Below are positions 38,662-47,867 of a DNA stretch of 64,000 bases, one piece after another. Within the stretch, counting starts at the first letter, position 1; each line of letters opens with the position of its first letter. Source of the stretch: an uncultured Paracoccaceae bacterium (GTDB lineage Bacteria > Pseudomonadota > Alphaproteobacteria > Rhodobacterales > Rhodobacteraceae). The DNA is taken from contig CAJJAR010000009.1 of NCBI GenBank assembly GCA_905182105.1, forward strand, positions 1-64,000, written 5' to 3'. The notes beneath the pieces were generated by a model that was not told where the DNA came from, did not search any database, and saw nothing but the letters and a program-made list of their open reading frames with translations. Made by a program: the position numbers and the translations under genes.

Positions 38662-39504
38662 TTAGCGGCCAGGGACTTCCTCGCGACGTGAACTGGTTTC
38701 CCAATTCTCGATCAAATCCATTGCTTCTGCAGCTGTGTCGACAAAGCGGAACAGATCCAAATCCTCATTAGAGATCGTGCCTGCATCTGCGAGCACATCC
38801 CAGTTGATGATACCTTCCCAGAAGGCTTTGCCGAACAGCAAAAACGGTACGCGTTGCATACGACCCGTTTGAATGAGGGTCAGCGCTTCAAACATTTCGT
38901 CGAGTGTGCCAAAGCCGCCGGGGAATACGCAGATTGCGCGTGCGCGCATCAAGAAGTGCATCTTGCGGATCGCAAAATAGTGGAAGTTAAAGCACAGCTC
39001 AGGCGTGACGTATTCGTTTGGTGCCTGCTCGAACGGCAGAACGATGTTCAGACCGATTGATGCGCCGCTCGCATCGATTGCACCGCGGTTACCCGCTTCC
39101 ATCACGCCGGGCCCACCACCGGTGACGATGACGTTTTCTTTGCCGTCACTTTCCTTAGACTTCAGCGTCATCAAACGTGAAAATTCACGTGCTTCGTCAT
39201 AAAAGGATGACAGGTCAGCCAGCGTTTTGGTCCGCGCCGTTTCCTTTTTCGCTGGCTCAGGAATGCGTGCACCACCAAACAAAACGATTGTGCTGTTGAT
39301 GCCCGCTTCGTCCAGCATCAATTCTGGCTTGAGCAATTCAAGTTGCAGCCGCACAGGGCGCAATTCGTCGCGGCACATAAATTCGTCATCTGCAAAGGCC
39401 AGCTTATAAGCCGGTGCCCGTGTTTGTGGCGTATCTGGCGCGTCTTGCGCCGCAGCGCGGTCCGTGTGTGCATTGCGAAATGGCTTGGCTTGATCTTTGC
39501 TCAT
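38662..39504 (-). CDS. LOG family (TIGR00730) Rossmann-fold protein
   Basis: A 280-residue protein with the two LOG motifs GGGPGVMEAGNRGA (about 129-142) and FPGGFGTLDEMFE (about 196-208). Members cleave cytokinin ribotides or other nucleoside 5'-monophosphates; several act as AMP or pyrimidine nucleotide nucleosidases. The N-terminal extension of about 90 residues marks the longer type found in Rhodobacteraceae. I chose the ATG at 39504 (MSKDQAKPF), since the open frame beyond it extends into the dapD promoter. It is divergent from dapD. Confidence 0.87.
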   Translation of the reverse strand: MSKDQAKPFRNAHTDRAAAQDAPDTPQTRAPAYKLAFADDEFMCRDELRPVRLQLELLKPELMLDEAGINSTIVLFGGARIPEPAKKETARTKTLADLSSFYDEAREFSRLMTLKSKESDGKENVIVTGGGPGVMEAGNRGAIDASGASIGLNIVLPFEQAPNEYVTPELCFNFHYFAIRKMHFLMRARAICVFPGGFGTLDEMFEALTLIQTGRMQRVPFLLFGKAFWEGIINWDVLADAGTISNEDLDLFRFVDTAAEAMDLIENWETSSRREEVPGR

Positions 39505-39630
39505 AATCTCTATCCTTAAAACTCCTAGTGGGGCTAGAGGTACCGTGCCAGAAGTGGGTTGCCCAGATATGATTGCACTGTTCACAGTATTGTTGTCTAA
39601 GCGCTGCAACTTATTTTCAGAGGAACTGAC

Positions 39631-40458
39631 ATGTCAAATGCACAGCTTGAAGCCGCGATCGAATCCGCATGGGATGCACGCGATACCATTTCACCTGCCA
39701 CAACTGGCGAACAGCGTGAAGCAATTGAAAATACGCTTGCTGCCCTAGACAGCGGCAAACTACGCGTTGCAGAGCGTCAGGACAGTGGCGATTGGCACGT
39801 AAATCAGTGGGCAAAGAAAGCAGTTCTTTTGGGTTTCCGCATCAAAGATATGGAGATGCAAGACGGCGGCCCACAAGGCAGCGGCTGGTGGGACAAAGTT
39901 GATTCCAAGTTCAAAGGTTGGGGCGAAGCTGAGTGGAAAACTGCAGGTTTCCGCGCCGTTCCAAACTGTGTTGTTCGCAAGTCTGCATTCATCGCACCTG
40001 GCGTTGTTTTGATGCCATCCTTTGTGAACCTTGGCGCGTATGTAGATGAAGGCACAATGGTAGATACATGGGCCACTGTTGGTTCGTGTGCACAAATCGG
40101 TAAAAACGTTCACTTGTCTGGTGGCGTTGGCATCGGTGGTGTACTTGAGCCAATGCAAGCGGGTCCAACAATCATCGAGGACAACTGTTTCATTGGTGCG
40201 CGTTCAGAAGTTGTTGAGGGTTGCATCGTGCGCGAAGGTTCTGTTTTGGGCATGGGCGTGTTCATTGGCCAGTCTACCAAGATTTTGGATCGCGAAACGG
40301 GTGAAGTGTTCTACGGCGAAGTGCCTTCAGGCTCTGTCGTTGTTGCGGGTTCCATGCCGTCTAAAAACGGTGTGCACCTGTACTGCGCCGTGATCGTTAA
40401 GAAGGTGGATGCAAAGACACGTTCTAAAACTTCGATCAACGAGCTGCTGCGCGACTAA
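39631..40458 (+). CDS. dapD: 2,3,4,5-tetrahydropyridine-2,6-dicarboxylate N-succinyltransferase
   Basis: A 275-residue left-handed beta-helix enzyme of the lysine/diaminopimelate pathway, using succinyl-CoA. The hexapeptide-repeat region shows [30 protein letters not shown] and [17 protein letters not shown], and the C-terminus [15 protein letters not shown]-like ([15 protein letters not shown]) is typical. The ATG is preceded by AGAGGAAC. A terminator-like hairpin follows. dapE, two steps later in the same pathway, lies 1 kb downstream. Confidence 0.96.
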   Translation: MSNAQLEAAIESAWDARDTISPATTGEQREAIENTLAALDSGKLRVAERQDSGDWHVNQWAKKAVLLGFRIKDMEMQDGGPQGSGWWDKVDSKFKGWGEAEWKTAGFRAVPNCVVRKSAFIAPGVVLMPSFVNLGAYVDEGTMVDTWATVGSCAQIGKNVHLSGGVGIGGVLEPMQAGPTIIEDNCFIGARSEVVEGCIVREGSVLGMGVFIGQSTKILDRETGEVFYGEVPSGSVVVAGSMPSKNGVHLYCAVIVKKVDAKTRSKTSINELLRD

Positions 40459-40478
40459 GTACTGCACTCAATTCTAAA

Positions 40479-40513
40479 GAGGGGAAGGGGCGATATACCT
40501 CTTCCCTTTTTTG
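40479..40513 (+). terminator. Terminator after dapD
   Basis: GGGGAAGG pairs with CCTCTTCCC (one bulged T), leading into six T at about 40507-40512. It starts some 20 bases after the dapD stop. Confidence 0.7.
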
Positions 40514-40569
40514 TGGGCGCTGCGCAATAAATGCGTTAGTCCAAAAAGACACAACAAAGGATCGGCACA

Positions 40570-40887
40570 ATGGCTGGGTCAAAGCAAAAAGTTTACACAC
40601 TCTTGGTCGAGATTGGCCGCAAAGAGGGCGATGGTCTTCCAAAGAAGGCAACCGGTGCCGCACTGATGTGTTTTGCCAGTGGTGTGGACGAGGCTGAAGC
40701 TGTTCGTGAAACGGTTGCGATCCTTAAGCAAGCGGACACCGCCCCGTTGGATGTCTCAGGCTACGGCACGTTGGAAGAACGCGAAGCCGAAGGTCACGAG
40801 ATCGAAGAAGGTGAACGCGAGTTGATGCAACGTGCCTTGGAAGAGAACTCGGTTATTATTGCGCAGATGACGCCGTTCTTCGATTAA
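40570..40887 (+). CDS. Conserved small acidic protein between dapD and dapE, unknown function
   Basis: A 105-residue protein with a good start (AAAGGATCGGCACA before the ATG). It is predicted soluble: a beta-alpha start (KQKVYTLLVEIGRKEGD), a central helix (VDEAEAVRETVAILKQAD) and a very acidic C-terminal half (EEREAEGHEIEEGERE). No domain is recognised. Similar small proteins occur next to dapE in Rhodobacteraceae as far as I recall, so a link to the dap genes is possible but unproven. It lies after the dapD terminator and before a dead binding-protein gene. Confidence 0.75.
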   Translation: MAGSKQKVYTLLVEIGRKEGDGLPKKATGAALMCFASGVDEAEAVRETVAILKQADTAPLDVSGYGTLEEREAEGHEIEEGERELMQRALEENSVIIAQMTPFFD

Positions 40888-40890
40888 CCT

Positions 40891-41270
40891 TTACGGGTTT
40901 TCGTCAAACCATTTCAGATAGATTTCTGCTTAGGTACCATCTTCGCGGAATTTCAAAATCGATTGGTTGATCGGTTCAATCCATTCGCTGTCCGAAGTCA
41001 GTGCGATGCCATAGCTTTCGTGCTGGAATGTTGGACCTGCCAGTTGGCCGAATGCCGCGCCATCCGTCAGAATTTAATAGGCAAGGATCGGAGAGTCGAA
41101 GACCACGGCGTCCAAGTCCCCGTTTTCAACGGCCGTTGCGCCTGTATCGATCGGAAGTTCGGATGCTGCTACCATTTTGCCTCTGCCCAATTTAGGAGAC
41201 AAAACACGCCAACAGCCCACAAGTTATCCTGTGTCTTATAACGTACATCGTTGGCACGAGCGCCGCTCAT
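40891..41270 (-). pseudogene. Remnant of an amino-acid-type ABC solute-binding protein gene
   Basis: Reading the minus strand from about 41270 gives ANDVRYKTQDNL, then after a frame change VAASELPIDTGATAVENGDL, DAVVFDSPILAY, stop, ILTDGAAFGQLAGPTFQHES, YGIALTSDSEWIEPIN, QSILKFREDGT, stop, AEIYLKWFDENP. This is the C-terminal lobe of a bacterial extracellular solute-binding protein of family 3 (polar amino-acid type). TAA codons replace the tyrosines expected in 'AYY' and 'GTYAEIY'. The N-terminal lobe and signal peptide are gone. Confidence 0.85.
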
Positions 41271-41434
41271 TGAAGGCTTATACTGCTAATTGCCCTGCCT
41301 TGGGTCATATTATTGTCATCAGAATAGCAGCTGTTTTTACGTTTTGTTAATGAATTACGTCAGAAGGGACTTGGCATCGCGCCATTTTCGCCACATTCCT
41401 ATACGCATCTTTGATGAAAACCATAGGAAACACT

Positions 41435-42580
41435 ATGTCTGGTATAGATCCCGCCGAACTCACAGCAGATTTAGTACGCTGCCCGTCCATCACACCTGCT
41501 GACGCGGGTGCGTTAGACATACTTGCGAACCTATTGGGCGATGCGGGCTTTGAACTGAGCTGGGCAGACCGTGGTGGAATACGGAATTTGTTCGCTCGTT
41601 GGGGCGAAAAAGGGCACGCGCACACCTTTGGTTTTAATGGTCACACTGATGTTGTTCCGCTTGGCGATGAGGCGGCATGGACCATGCCCCCATTTGGAGC
41701 GGAAATTAAAGATGGCGTCATGTATGGGCGCGGTACCACTGACATGAAATCTGGCGTTGCGGCGTTTGCTGCTGCCGCTGTTGATTTTGTCAAAGAAACG
41801 CCGCCTGATGGTGCGCTGATCATTGCCATCACCGGCGACGAAGAAGCGGATGCTATTGATGGCACTACCGCCCTTCTTGAGCACATGGACAACAATAACG
41901 AAGCGATGTCTGTTTGCTTAGTTGGTGAGCCAACTTGCCCTAATGAGATGGGCGATATGATTAAGATTGGGCGCCGCGGATCGCTGACCGCCTTCTTTAA
42001 GCTCACGGGTAAACAGGGGCACGCGGCGTACCCGCACCGTGCAAACAATCCGCTTCCTGCGATGATGCGCCTAATGGATCGTTTGGCGTCCCATGAGCTG
42101 GACACCGGTACTGATCATTTTGATGCGTCTACGTTGGCTGTTGTCACCGTTGATACAGGCAACCCAGCGACCAATGTGATTCCTGCGGATTGTTCTGCTG
42201 CGGCAAACATTCGCTTTAATGACACCCATTCCGGCGCAAGCCTACGCACTTGGCTGCAAGGTGAGGCAGATAAGATAATCGCAGAGTTTGGGGTAAAGAT
42301 TGATCTGAGGATCAAGATTTCAGGTGAGAGTTTTGTAACCGCTCCAGGTGAGTTGTCGAACTTGGTCAGTGCTGCAGTTCAAGCGGAAACCAACATCGTT
42401 CCAGAGTTAAGCACCACAGGCGGCACGTCAGATGCCCGGTTCATTAAGAACCATTGCCCAGTCGTTGAATTTGGGCTGGTTGGCCAATCAATGCATCAGG
42501 TCGATGAGCATGTGAAAGTTGCGCATATTCACCAACTGAAATCCATCTATGGCCGTATCTTGCGGGACTATTTTACATGA
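41435..42580 (+). CDS. dapE: Succinyl-diaminopimelate desuccinylase
   Basis: A 381-residue M20-family zinc amidohydrolase of lysine/diaminopimelate synthesis. The metal ligands lie in [12 protein letters not shown] (about 68-79), [10 protein letters not shown], and ITGDEEADA, and the dimerisation region with [23 protein letters not shown] is present. The end shows [11 protein letters not shown] and [14 protein letters not shown], DapE marks. I chose the ATG at 41435 because AGGAAA lies 6 bases upstream. The GNAT gene overlaps its stop by 4 bases. Confidence 0.95.
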   Translation: MSGIDPAELTADLVRCPSITPADAGALDILANLLGDAGFELSWADRGGIRNLFARWGEKGHAHTFGFNGHTDVVPLGDEAAWTMPPFGAEIKDGVMYGRGTTDMKSGVAAFAAAAVDFVKETPPDGALIIAITGDEEADAIDGTTALLEHMDNNNEAMSVCLVGEPTCPNEMGDMIKIGRRGSLTAFFKLTGKQGHAAYPHRANNPLPAMMRLMDRLASHELDTGTDHFDASTLAVVTVDTGNPATNVIPADCSAAANIRFNDTHSGASLRTWLQGEADKIIAEFGVKIDLRIKISGESFVTAPGELSNLVSAAVQAETNIVPELSTTGGTSDARFIKNHCPVVEFGLVGQSMHQVDEHVKVAHIHQLKSIYGRILRDYFT

Positions 42581-42999
42581 GCATCGAAATTGATCAAACT
42601 GCTGATATTGAAGCCTGTCGTGATTTGCGGCGCACGGTTTTTATTGGGGAACAGGGCGTTTCAGAGGAAGAAGAGCTTGATGATCTCGATTCCGTAGCCA
42701 TCCACATTTTGGCGAAGGTTGACGGTATTCCTAAAGCTACGGCGCGTATTTTGATCAAGGGTGACACAGCCAAGATTGCGCGCGTTTGCGTGCTTGCAAA
42801 TCTACGTGGAACGGGACTTGGCGCTGCACTGATGCGCAAGACTATTAAAGTGTGTAAAGCCCAAGAAGGTGTAAAAAGATCTGTGTTAGGGGCGCAAATG
42901 TACGCGATTCCGTTTTATGAAAAACTTGGATATCGCGCCTACGGTCCGATCTTTTTGGATGCTGAAATCGAACATCGTGACATGACACTGGATCTATGA
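42577..42999 (+). CDS. GNAT-family N-acetyltransferase
   Basis: A 140-residue GCN5-related acetyltransferase of the ElaA/YjcF-like type. The N-terminal [17 protein letters not shown] and the acetyl-CoA loop [17 protein letters not shown] (about 70-86) are typical, and the C-terminal [17 protein letters not shown] matches the GNAT end. The substrate is unknown. It is coupled by ATGA overlaps to dapE upstream and to the DUF2064 gene downstream, so the three genes form one operon. Confidence 0.88.
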   Translation: MSIEIDQTADIEACRDLRRTVFIGEQGVSEEEELDDLDSVAIHILAKVDGIPKATARILIKGDTAKIARVCVLANLRGTGLGAALMRKTIKVCKAQEGVKRSVLGAQMYAIPFYEKLGYRAYGPIFLDAEIEHRDMTLDL

Positions 43000-43571
43000 T
43001 CCGCCCAACTTTGATTGTTATGGTCAAAGAACCACGCGCAGGGCGGGTGAAGACACGCCTTGGTAAAGATATCGGTTTAACGGCTGCGGCATGGTGGTTC
43101 CGCCATCAGGTGAAACGTTTACTGCGCCGTATTGATGATCCACGTTGGAACGTTGTTTTGGCTGTCGCGCCTGATCGTGCTGGAATGCTCAGCCGTATTT
43201 GGCCTGCGCATTTTGAACGAATTGCACAGGGGCAGGGAGATTTGGGGGACCGTATGGCTCGGGTTATGCAGGCTGTACCTGTTGGCCCAGTATGCGTAAT
43301 CGGCGCCGACATTCCTGACATTGGCCCTGTTCAAATTGCGCGTGCTTTTTCGGTGCTGGGCACATCTGATGCTGTCTTTGGCCCTGCCCCTGACGGTGGG
43401 TTTTGGTTGATCGGGTTGAGGCGAACCAATCCAATGCCTGCCAAATTTTTTCAAGATGTACGTTGGTCGACCGCACATGCGCTCGACGATAGCCGTGCTA
43501 GCCTAGGCGAGCTAAGGGTCGCTTTGATCGATGAATTGCAAGACATAGACACGGTAGACGATTTGCAATGA
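42996..43571 (+). CDS. DUF2064 (TIGR04282) glycosyltransferase-like protein
   Basis: A 191-residue protein beginning TLIVMVKEPRAGRVKTRLG, the mark of the TIGR04282/DUF2064 family, which resembles nucleotidyltransferase-type GT-A enzymes and includes the arsenosugar-pathway ArsS-associated glycosyltransferases. VIGADIPDIGPVQIARAF (about 95-112) and FGPAPDGGFWLIGL are the other conserved blocks. Without arsenic genes nearby a role in arsenosugar synthesis is not supported; the function is open. The gene is last in the dapE-GNAT-DUF2064 operon, 31 bases before rnr. Confidence 0.83.
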   Translation: MIRPTLIVMVKEPRAGRVKTRLGKDIGLTAAAWWFRHQVKRLLRRIDDPRWNVVLAVAPDRAGMLSRIWPAHFERIAQGQGDLGDRMARVMQAVPVGPVCVIGADIPDIGPVQIARAFSVLGTSDAVFGPAPDGGFWLIGLRRTNPMPAKFFQDVRWSTAHALDDSRASLGELRVALIDELQDIDTVDDLQ

Positions 43572-43602
43572 CGTTGGCGCATTAGCGTGCTATCCGAGCG
43601 CC

Positions 43603-45861
43603 ATGAGCCGTATCCCTACAAAGCCCGAAATTCTTGATTGGATCACATCCAATCCAACGCTGACTGCCAAACGCGATATCGCGAAGGCCTTTGGTATCAA
43701 AGGGGCTGCGCGCATCGATCTAAAACGCTTGCTCAAAGAACTGGAAGCCGAAGGGCATCTTGAGAAGCGTCAGAAATCCTATAACGACCCAGATCGGTTG
43801 CCCCCTGTCAGCGTATTGCAAGTGACGGGCGTGGGTACAGACGGTGATCTGTACGCCAAACCAATGGAGTGGCACGGCACTGGTGCGGAACCTGTTGTTC
43901 TGCTGGTGACCAAAGTGTCTGAACCAGCGCTGGGTGAAGGGGATCGTATCCTTGCGCGCTTAACTGCTGTTGAGGGCGATACACACGCCTATGAGGGTCG
44001 CATGATCCGTCGCGTTGGCACAAACCCACAGCGCGTTTTGGGTGTCTTTCGTAAAAGTGCCGAAGGCGGTCGTATTGTTCCGATCGACAAGGGCCAAAGC
44101 GATGAATGGCTGGTTGGCGCTGGTGCGATGAACGGCGCCAAAGACGGTGAATTGGTTGAAGCAGAGCAGTCCGGTCCGAAGGGCCGCATGGGCCGTCCGC
44201 AAGCGCGTATTGTTGAACGCCTTGGCGATCCATCAGCACCCAAAGCGGTGTCACTGATTGCGATTCACCAGCACAACATTCCTGACGATTTCCCTGATGA
44301 CGTGGTGGCTGAAGCCGACGCGCATACACCCATGGAATTGGATGGCCGTACAGACCTACGTGAAATGGCATTGATTACGATTGATCCGTCAGACGCACGT
44401 GATCACGATGATGCGTGTTATGCGCACCTTGATGACGATCCAGAGAACGAGGGTGGCCATATCGTATGGGTCGCTATCGCTGATGTTGCGGCTTACGTGA
44501 CACCTGGTTCTGCGCTGGATCGCGAAGCGCGGAAGCGCGGTAACTCAACTTATTTCCCTGACCGCGTTGTGCCTATGTTACCGGATCGTTTGTCGGGCGA
44601 TTTGTGCAGCTTGCACGAAGGTGTCCCGCGAGCCTGTATCGCTGTGCGTATGAAGCTGGATGCCCATGGTCAAAAGCTAAGTCATGAATTCGTACGCGGC
44701 CTTATGCGTTCGCCTGCGTCCCTTCACTATGAAGAAGTCCAAGAGGCCATGGACGGCAATCCGAATGAACGCACTTCGGCATTGTTAGAGCCTGTTCTTA
44801 AGCCGCTTTACGCAGCTTATGCAGCGCTTGTTGAGGCGCGCCAATTGCGTCAGCCGCTTGAGCTGAACCTGCCAGAACGCCAGATCGTTTTGGGTGATGA
44901 TGGCACTGTGCAGTCCGTCAACTTTAAGGATCGTTTGGACGCGCACAAGTTGATCGAAGAGCTGATGGTACTGGCCAACGTGGCCGCTGCCGAAACACTG
45001 ATCGCTAAGAAAACGGCGCAACTGTTCCGCGTTCACGAAGAGCCATCAACAGAAAAGTTGAACGCGCTACGTGAGACCGCCAGTGCGACAGGCCTGAACC
45101 TTGCCCGTGGTCAAGTTTTGCAGACCTCACATTTGAACCGCTTGCTTGCACAAGCTGCTGGTACGGATGATGAAGAGCTGATCAACTTGACCACTTTGCG
45201 CTGCATGACGCAGGCCTATTATAGCCCGACCAACTTTGGCCACTTTGGCCTCGCGCTGAAAAGTTATGCACACTTCACGTCACCTATTCGCCGTTACTCT
45301 GACCTGATCGTGCATCGTGCATTGGTCACGTCACACGGTTGGGGCGACGATGGTTTGACCCCTGTGGATGTGGACGAGCTAGAGCAAACAGCTACCCATA
45401 TTTCCGACACCGAACGCCGTTCGATGATGGCAGAACGAGATACGACAGATCGCTACCTTGCCAGCTATTTGTCCGAGCGTGTGGGCGAAGAGTTCACTGG
45501 CCGCATCAACGGAATCGCGAAGTTTGGGATGTTCATTAAACTGGATGATTCCGGTGCTGATGGTTTGGTTCCAATACGTTCATTGGGTGGTGAATACTTC
45601 CACTTTGATCGTGAAGCTGGAACGTTGATGGGTGCAGATACGGGACTTACGTATCGTATTGGCCAACAGGTCACAGCTAAATTGACAGAGGCGGCACCGA
45701 TCACTGGTGGGGTTGCACTTGAGTTGCTGACAGTTGAGGGCAACGAGGTTCCACGTGGTGGACGTTCGTCCCCTGCGGGTCGCTCGCCACGCCGCAAAGC
45801 GGGGCAAGCTAAGCACAAAAGCGCAAAGATGAAGCGTAAAGTCAATCGTTCGCGGCCTTAA
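43603..45861 (+). CDS. rnr: Ribonuclease R
   Basis: A 752-residue 3'-5' exoribonuclease that degrades structured RNA, defective rRNA and tmRNA-tagged messages. The N-terminus holds a winged-helix-like part, then cold-shock regions; the RNB catalytic domain starts near TIDPSDARDHDDACYA (about 258-273, with the metal-binding aspartates) and ends around HFTSPIRRYSDLIVHRAL (about 557-574). An S1 domain (EEFTGRINGIAKFGMFIKL) and a basic tail rich in Lys and Arg complete it. It is 31 bases after the DUF2064 gene on the same strand. Confidence 0.96.
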   Translation: MSRIPTKPEILDWITSNPTLTAKRDIAKAFGIKGAARIDLKRLLKELEAEGHLEKRQKSYNDPDRLPPVSVLQVTGVGTDGDLYAKPMEWHGTGAEPVVLLVTKVSEPALGEGDRILARLTAVEGDTHAYEGRMIRRVGTNPQRVLGVFRKSAEGGRIVPIDKGQSDEWLVGAGAMNGAKDGELVEAEQSGPKGRMGRPQARIVERLGDPSAPKAVSLIAIHQHNIPDDFPDDVVAEADAHTPMELDGRTDLREMALITIDPSDARDHDDACYAHLDDDPENEGGHIVWVAIADVAAYVTPGSALDREARKRGNSTYFPDRVVPMLPDRLSGDLCSLHEGVPRACIAVRMKLDAHGQKLSHEFVRGLMRSPASLHYEEVQEAMDGNPNERTSALLEPVLKPLYAAYAALVEARQLRQPLELNLPERQIVLGDDGTVQSVNFKDRLDAHKLIEELMVLANVAAAETLIAKKTAQLFRVHEEPSTEKLNALRETASATGLNLARGQVLQTSHLNRLLAQAAGTDDEELINLTTLRCMTQAYYSPTNFGHFGLALKSYAHFTSPIRRYSDLIVHRALVTSHGWGDDGLTPVDVDELEQTATHISDTERRSMMAERDTTDRYLASYLSERVGEEFTGRINGIAKFGMFIKLDDSGADGLVPIRSLGGEYFHFDREAGTLMGADTGLTYRIGQQVTAKLTEAAPITGGVALELLTVEGNEVPRGGRSSPAGRSPRRKAGQAKHKSAKMKRKVNRSRP

Positions 45862-46187
45862 CCAAGGGCCGCGTCGACACGATCGATAAAAGAAAATAAT
45901 ACCTGATCATTGGCAGTGCGCCGCGATAGGATCGTTTCAACGGGCGTTGCGCGCATTGTGGCAAGGACTGATGTAAGGCTTGCATCTGCTGCGCAAGGCG
46001 TATCGCCAAATAAAAAACCATCCTGTGTTAGAGCCACTTTAATCGTGATGATCCCGCGCGCCGCAAGTAGATCCTCGAAATCGCGCAGGCTCAAGGGAAA
46101 CCGAAAACAAGACCAGACCGCATATGCAACGATCTCAGGTGAGAAACGGTGGCCTTTGAAGGCGCCAGAATGGTTGGCTTTTGTCAT
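45858..46187 (-). pseudogene. Chimera of an IS6-family transposase start and a glutathione S-transferase end
   Basis: One open frame of 109 codons joins two unrelated parts. Residues 1 to about 45 (FKGHRFSPEIVAYAVW, FPLSLRDFEDLLAARGI) are the N-terminus of an IS6-family transposase, which normally exceeds 230 residues; its DDE domain is missing. Residues about 46-109 (DGFLFGDTPCAADASL, RRTANDQVLFSFIDRVDAAL) are the C-terminal helical end of a glutathione S-transferase. The transposon inserted into or recombined with a GST gene and most of both was lost. The stop overlaps that of rnr. A translated product is possible but function is unlikely. Confidence 0.75.
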
Positions 46188-46439
46188 GTCAGCCGGTACG
46201 ATTTCAGATCAGGCCCCGCAAGTTGACGATGCCGTTCCGACTTGACCGTATAATGACTTTAGATGTCACAGATCAAAGTTTCCGCCCCCATCGCATTGCG
46301 TTGCTGCGAGAGCATCTTGATCTTATCCGCGCAGGTGATGGTCCATCGGCGGCAGATCGCAAGCCACAGGGTTGATTGCTTCCGCAGTGGGTTGTTTGTT
46401 GCTAGGCTCGAAACAATCGATAAAATGCGGGGCGCATCT
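46188..46439. other. Probable remnant DNA between the IS6 chimera and the transglycosylase gene
   Basis: No intact gene is seen. A plus-strand frame ending with TGA near 46375 reads HRIALLREHLDLIRAGDG and may be the tail of a lost gene, but I do not recognise it. No IS6 terminal inverted repeat was identified. Confidence 0.3.
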
Positions 46440-47762
46440 ATGAAACTTCAAGGTCTCTTTTTTGTGGCTGCTGGCATTGTCAGTTCCAGCCAGCTCTCTG
46501 TTGGTGGCATCATGGGCCCGACTCCCAGTACTGGTGGGAATAATGTGGTTCAAACAGTTTCATTTCAAATGACACCACCAACAAAGCATTCAGCGGACCT
46601 TGTGACCCTTAATCAATCCGATGTTGCGCCGATCAAAATTGCTTCGGATGGTGGCCTGAAACGTTGGTTGCGTGGCTTCAAACGACGCGCAGCTAAGGCA
46701 GGTATTGATCAGCGCGTTCTGGAAACGGCGTTGGATGGCATAATCTATGATACAGACATTATTGAACGTGATCGCAATCAATCTGAATTTACCAAGACGA
46801 TTTGGGACTACCTGAAAACGGCGGTTTCCGACACACGTATTTCGAACGGTAAGGTGGCGCTTGCGAAACATCAAAAGACGTTGAGCGCGATTGAAGGAAA
46901 GTACGGCGTAGATAAAGAGGTCGTCGCCGCAATCTGGGGATTAGAAAGTGCCTATGGCAGCTTTCGTGGCAGCAATGGTGTCATCCAATCGCTTGCGACA
47001 CTTGCTTATGACGGGCGACGGGGGGCGTTCTTTGAAGAACAACTTATTGCAGCGCTAAAGATCATTCAAAAGGGTGACACTACACCTGAGAACATGACGG
47101 GTAGTTGGGCCGGTGCCATGGGCCATACTCAGTTTATTCCGACATCGTTCTTAGAGTATGCTGTTGATTTCACCGGCGACGGCAAACGCGACATCTGGTC
47201 TGATGACCCGACGGATGCGTTGGCGTCCACAGCTGCTTATCTCAAGAAGTTCGGTTGGAAAACAGGGCAACCTTGGGGTGCTGAAGTATCGATCCCTAAC
47301 GGTTTCAATTTCACCCTCGCTAACCGTGCGATCACAAAACGTCCCTCAGATTGGGCGAAGCTTGGAGTGAAGGGTGTTAATGGTTCTGTTTCCAACCATG
47401 GCCCTGCCGCAGTGCTTTTGCCGGCAGGTGCGGATGGTGCAGCTTTTCTAATTTTTGATAACTTTAGCGTCATCGAAAAGTACAATACCGCGGACGCCTA
47501 CGTGATTGGTGTTGGGCATCTAAGTGACCGCCTACAGGGCGCTCCTGCGATTAAATCAGGTTGGCCCATATGGGACCGCGCCCTGACGTTTGTGGAACGC
47601 CAAGAGATGCAACGCCGCTTAACTGCGCAAGGGTTTGATACCGAAGGTGTCGATGGCCTGATTGGCCCCAAGACGCTCAACGCCGTTCGTGCTTTCCAGC
47701 TTAGCAAAAGCCTGCGTCCTGATGGCTATGCATCCCTAGGGCTGCTCAAAAAAATACGCTAA
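46440..47762 (+). CDS. Lytic murein transglycosylase (MltB-like with peptidoglycan-binding domain)
   Basis: A 440-residue exported protein: a hydrophobic signal region at the N-terminus, an SLT_2/MltB catalytic domain (about 60-355) with the catalytic Glu in AAIWGLESAYGSFRG and the AGAMGHTQFIPTSF block, and a C-terminal PG_binding_1 domain (LTAQGFDTEGVDGLIGPKT, about 385-438). It cleaves the glycan strand forming 1,6-anhydromuramic ends. I chose the ATG at 46440, at the start of the signal peptide; an ATG at 46425 is also in frame. Confidence 0.9.
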   Translation: MKLQGLFFVAAGIVSSSQLSVGGIMGPTPSTGGNNVVQTVSFQMTPPTKHSADLVTLNQSDVAPIKIASDGGLKRWLRGFKRRAAKAGIDQRVLETALDGIIYDTDIIERDRNQSEFTKTIWDYLKTAVSDTRISNGKVALAKHQKTLSAIEGKYGVDKEVVAAIWGLESAYGSFRGSNGVIQSLATLAYDGRRGAFFEEQLIAALKIIQKGDTTPENMTGSWAGAMGHTQFIPTSFLEYAVDFTGDGKRDIWSDDPTDALASTAAYLKKFGWKTGQPWGAEVSIPNGFNFTLANRAITKRPSDWAKLGVKGVNGSVSNHGPAAVLLPAGADGAAFLIFDNFSVIEKYNTADAYVIGVGHLSDRLQGAPAIKSGWPIWDRALTFVERQEMQRRLTAQGFDTEGVDGLIGPKTLNAVRAFQLSKSLRPDGYASLGLLKKIR

Positions 47763-47867
47763 TCAAAAAATACCGCGCTTACATATTGTAAACGCAGCGC
47801 TTCATTTTACCAAATAAACTCTAGGGGATTCTGCCCTATGGCAGAGTGTGGCTGGCCCCCTCTAAAC

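Noticed and set aside
47830-47845. TCTGCC-CTAT-GGCAGA hairpin as terminator between the transglycosylase and permease genes
   Set aside because: The stem is short and neither side has a T run, so termination is not supported.
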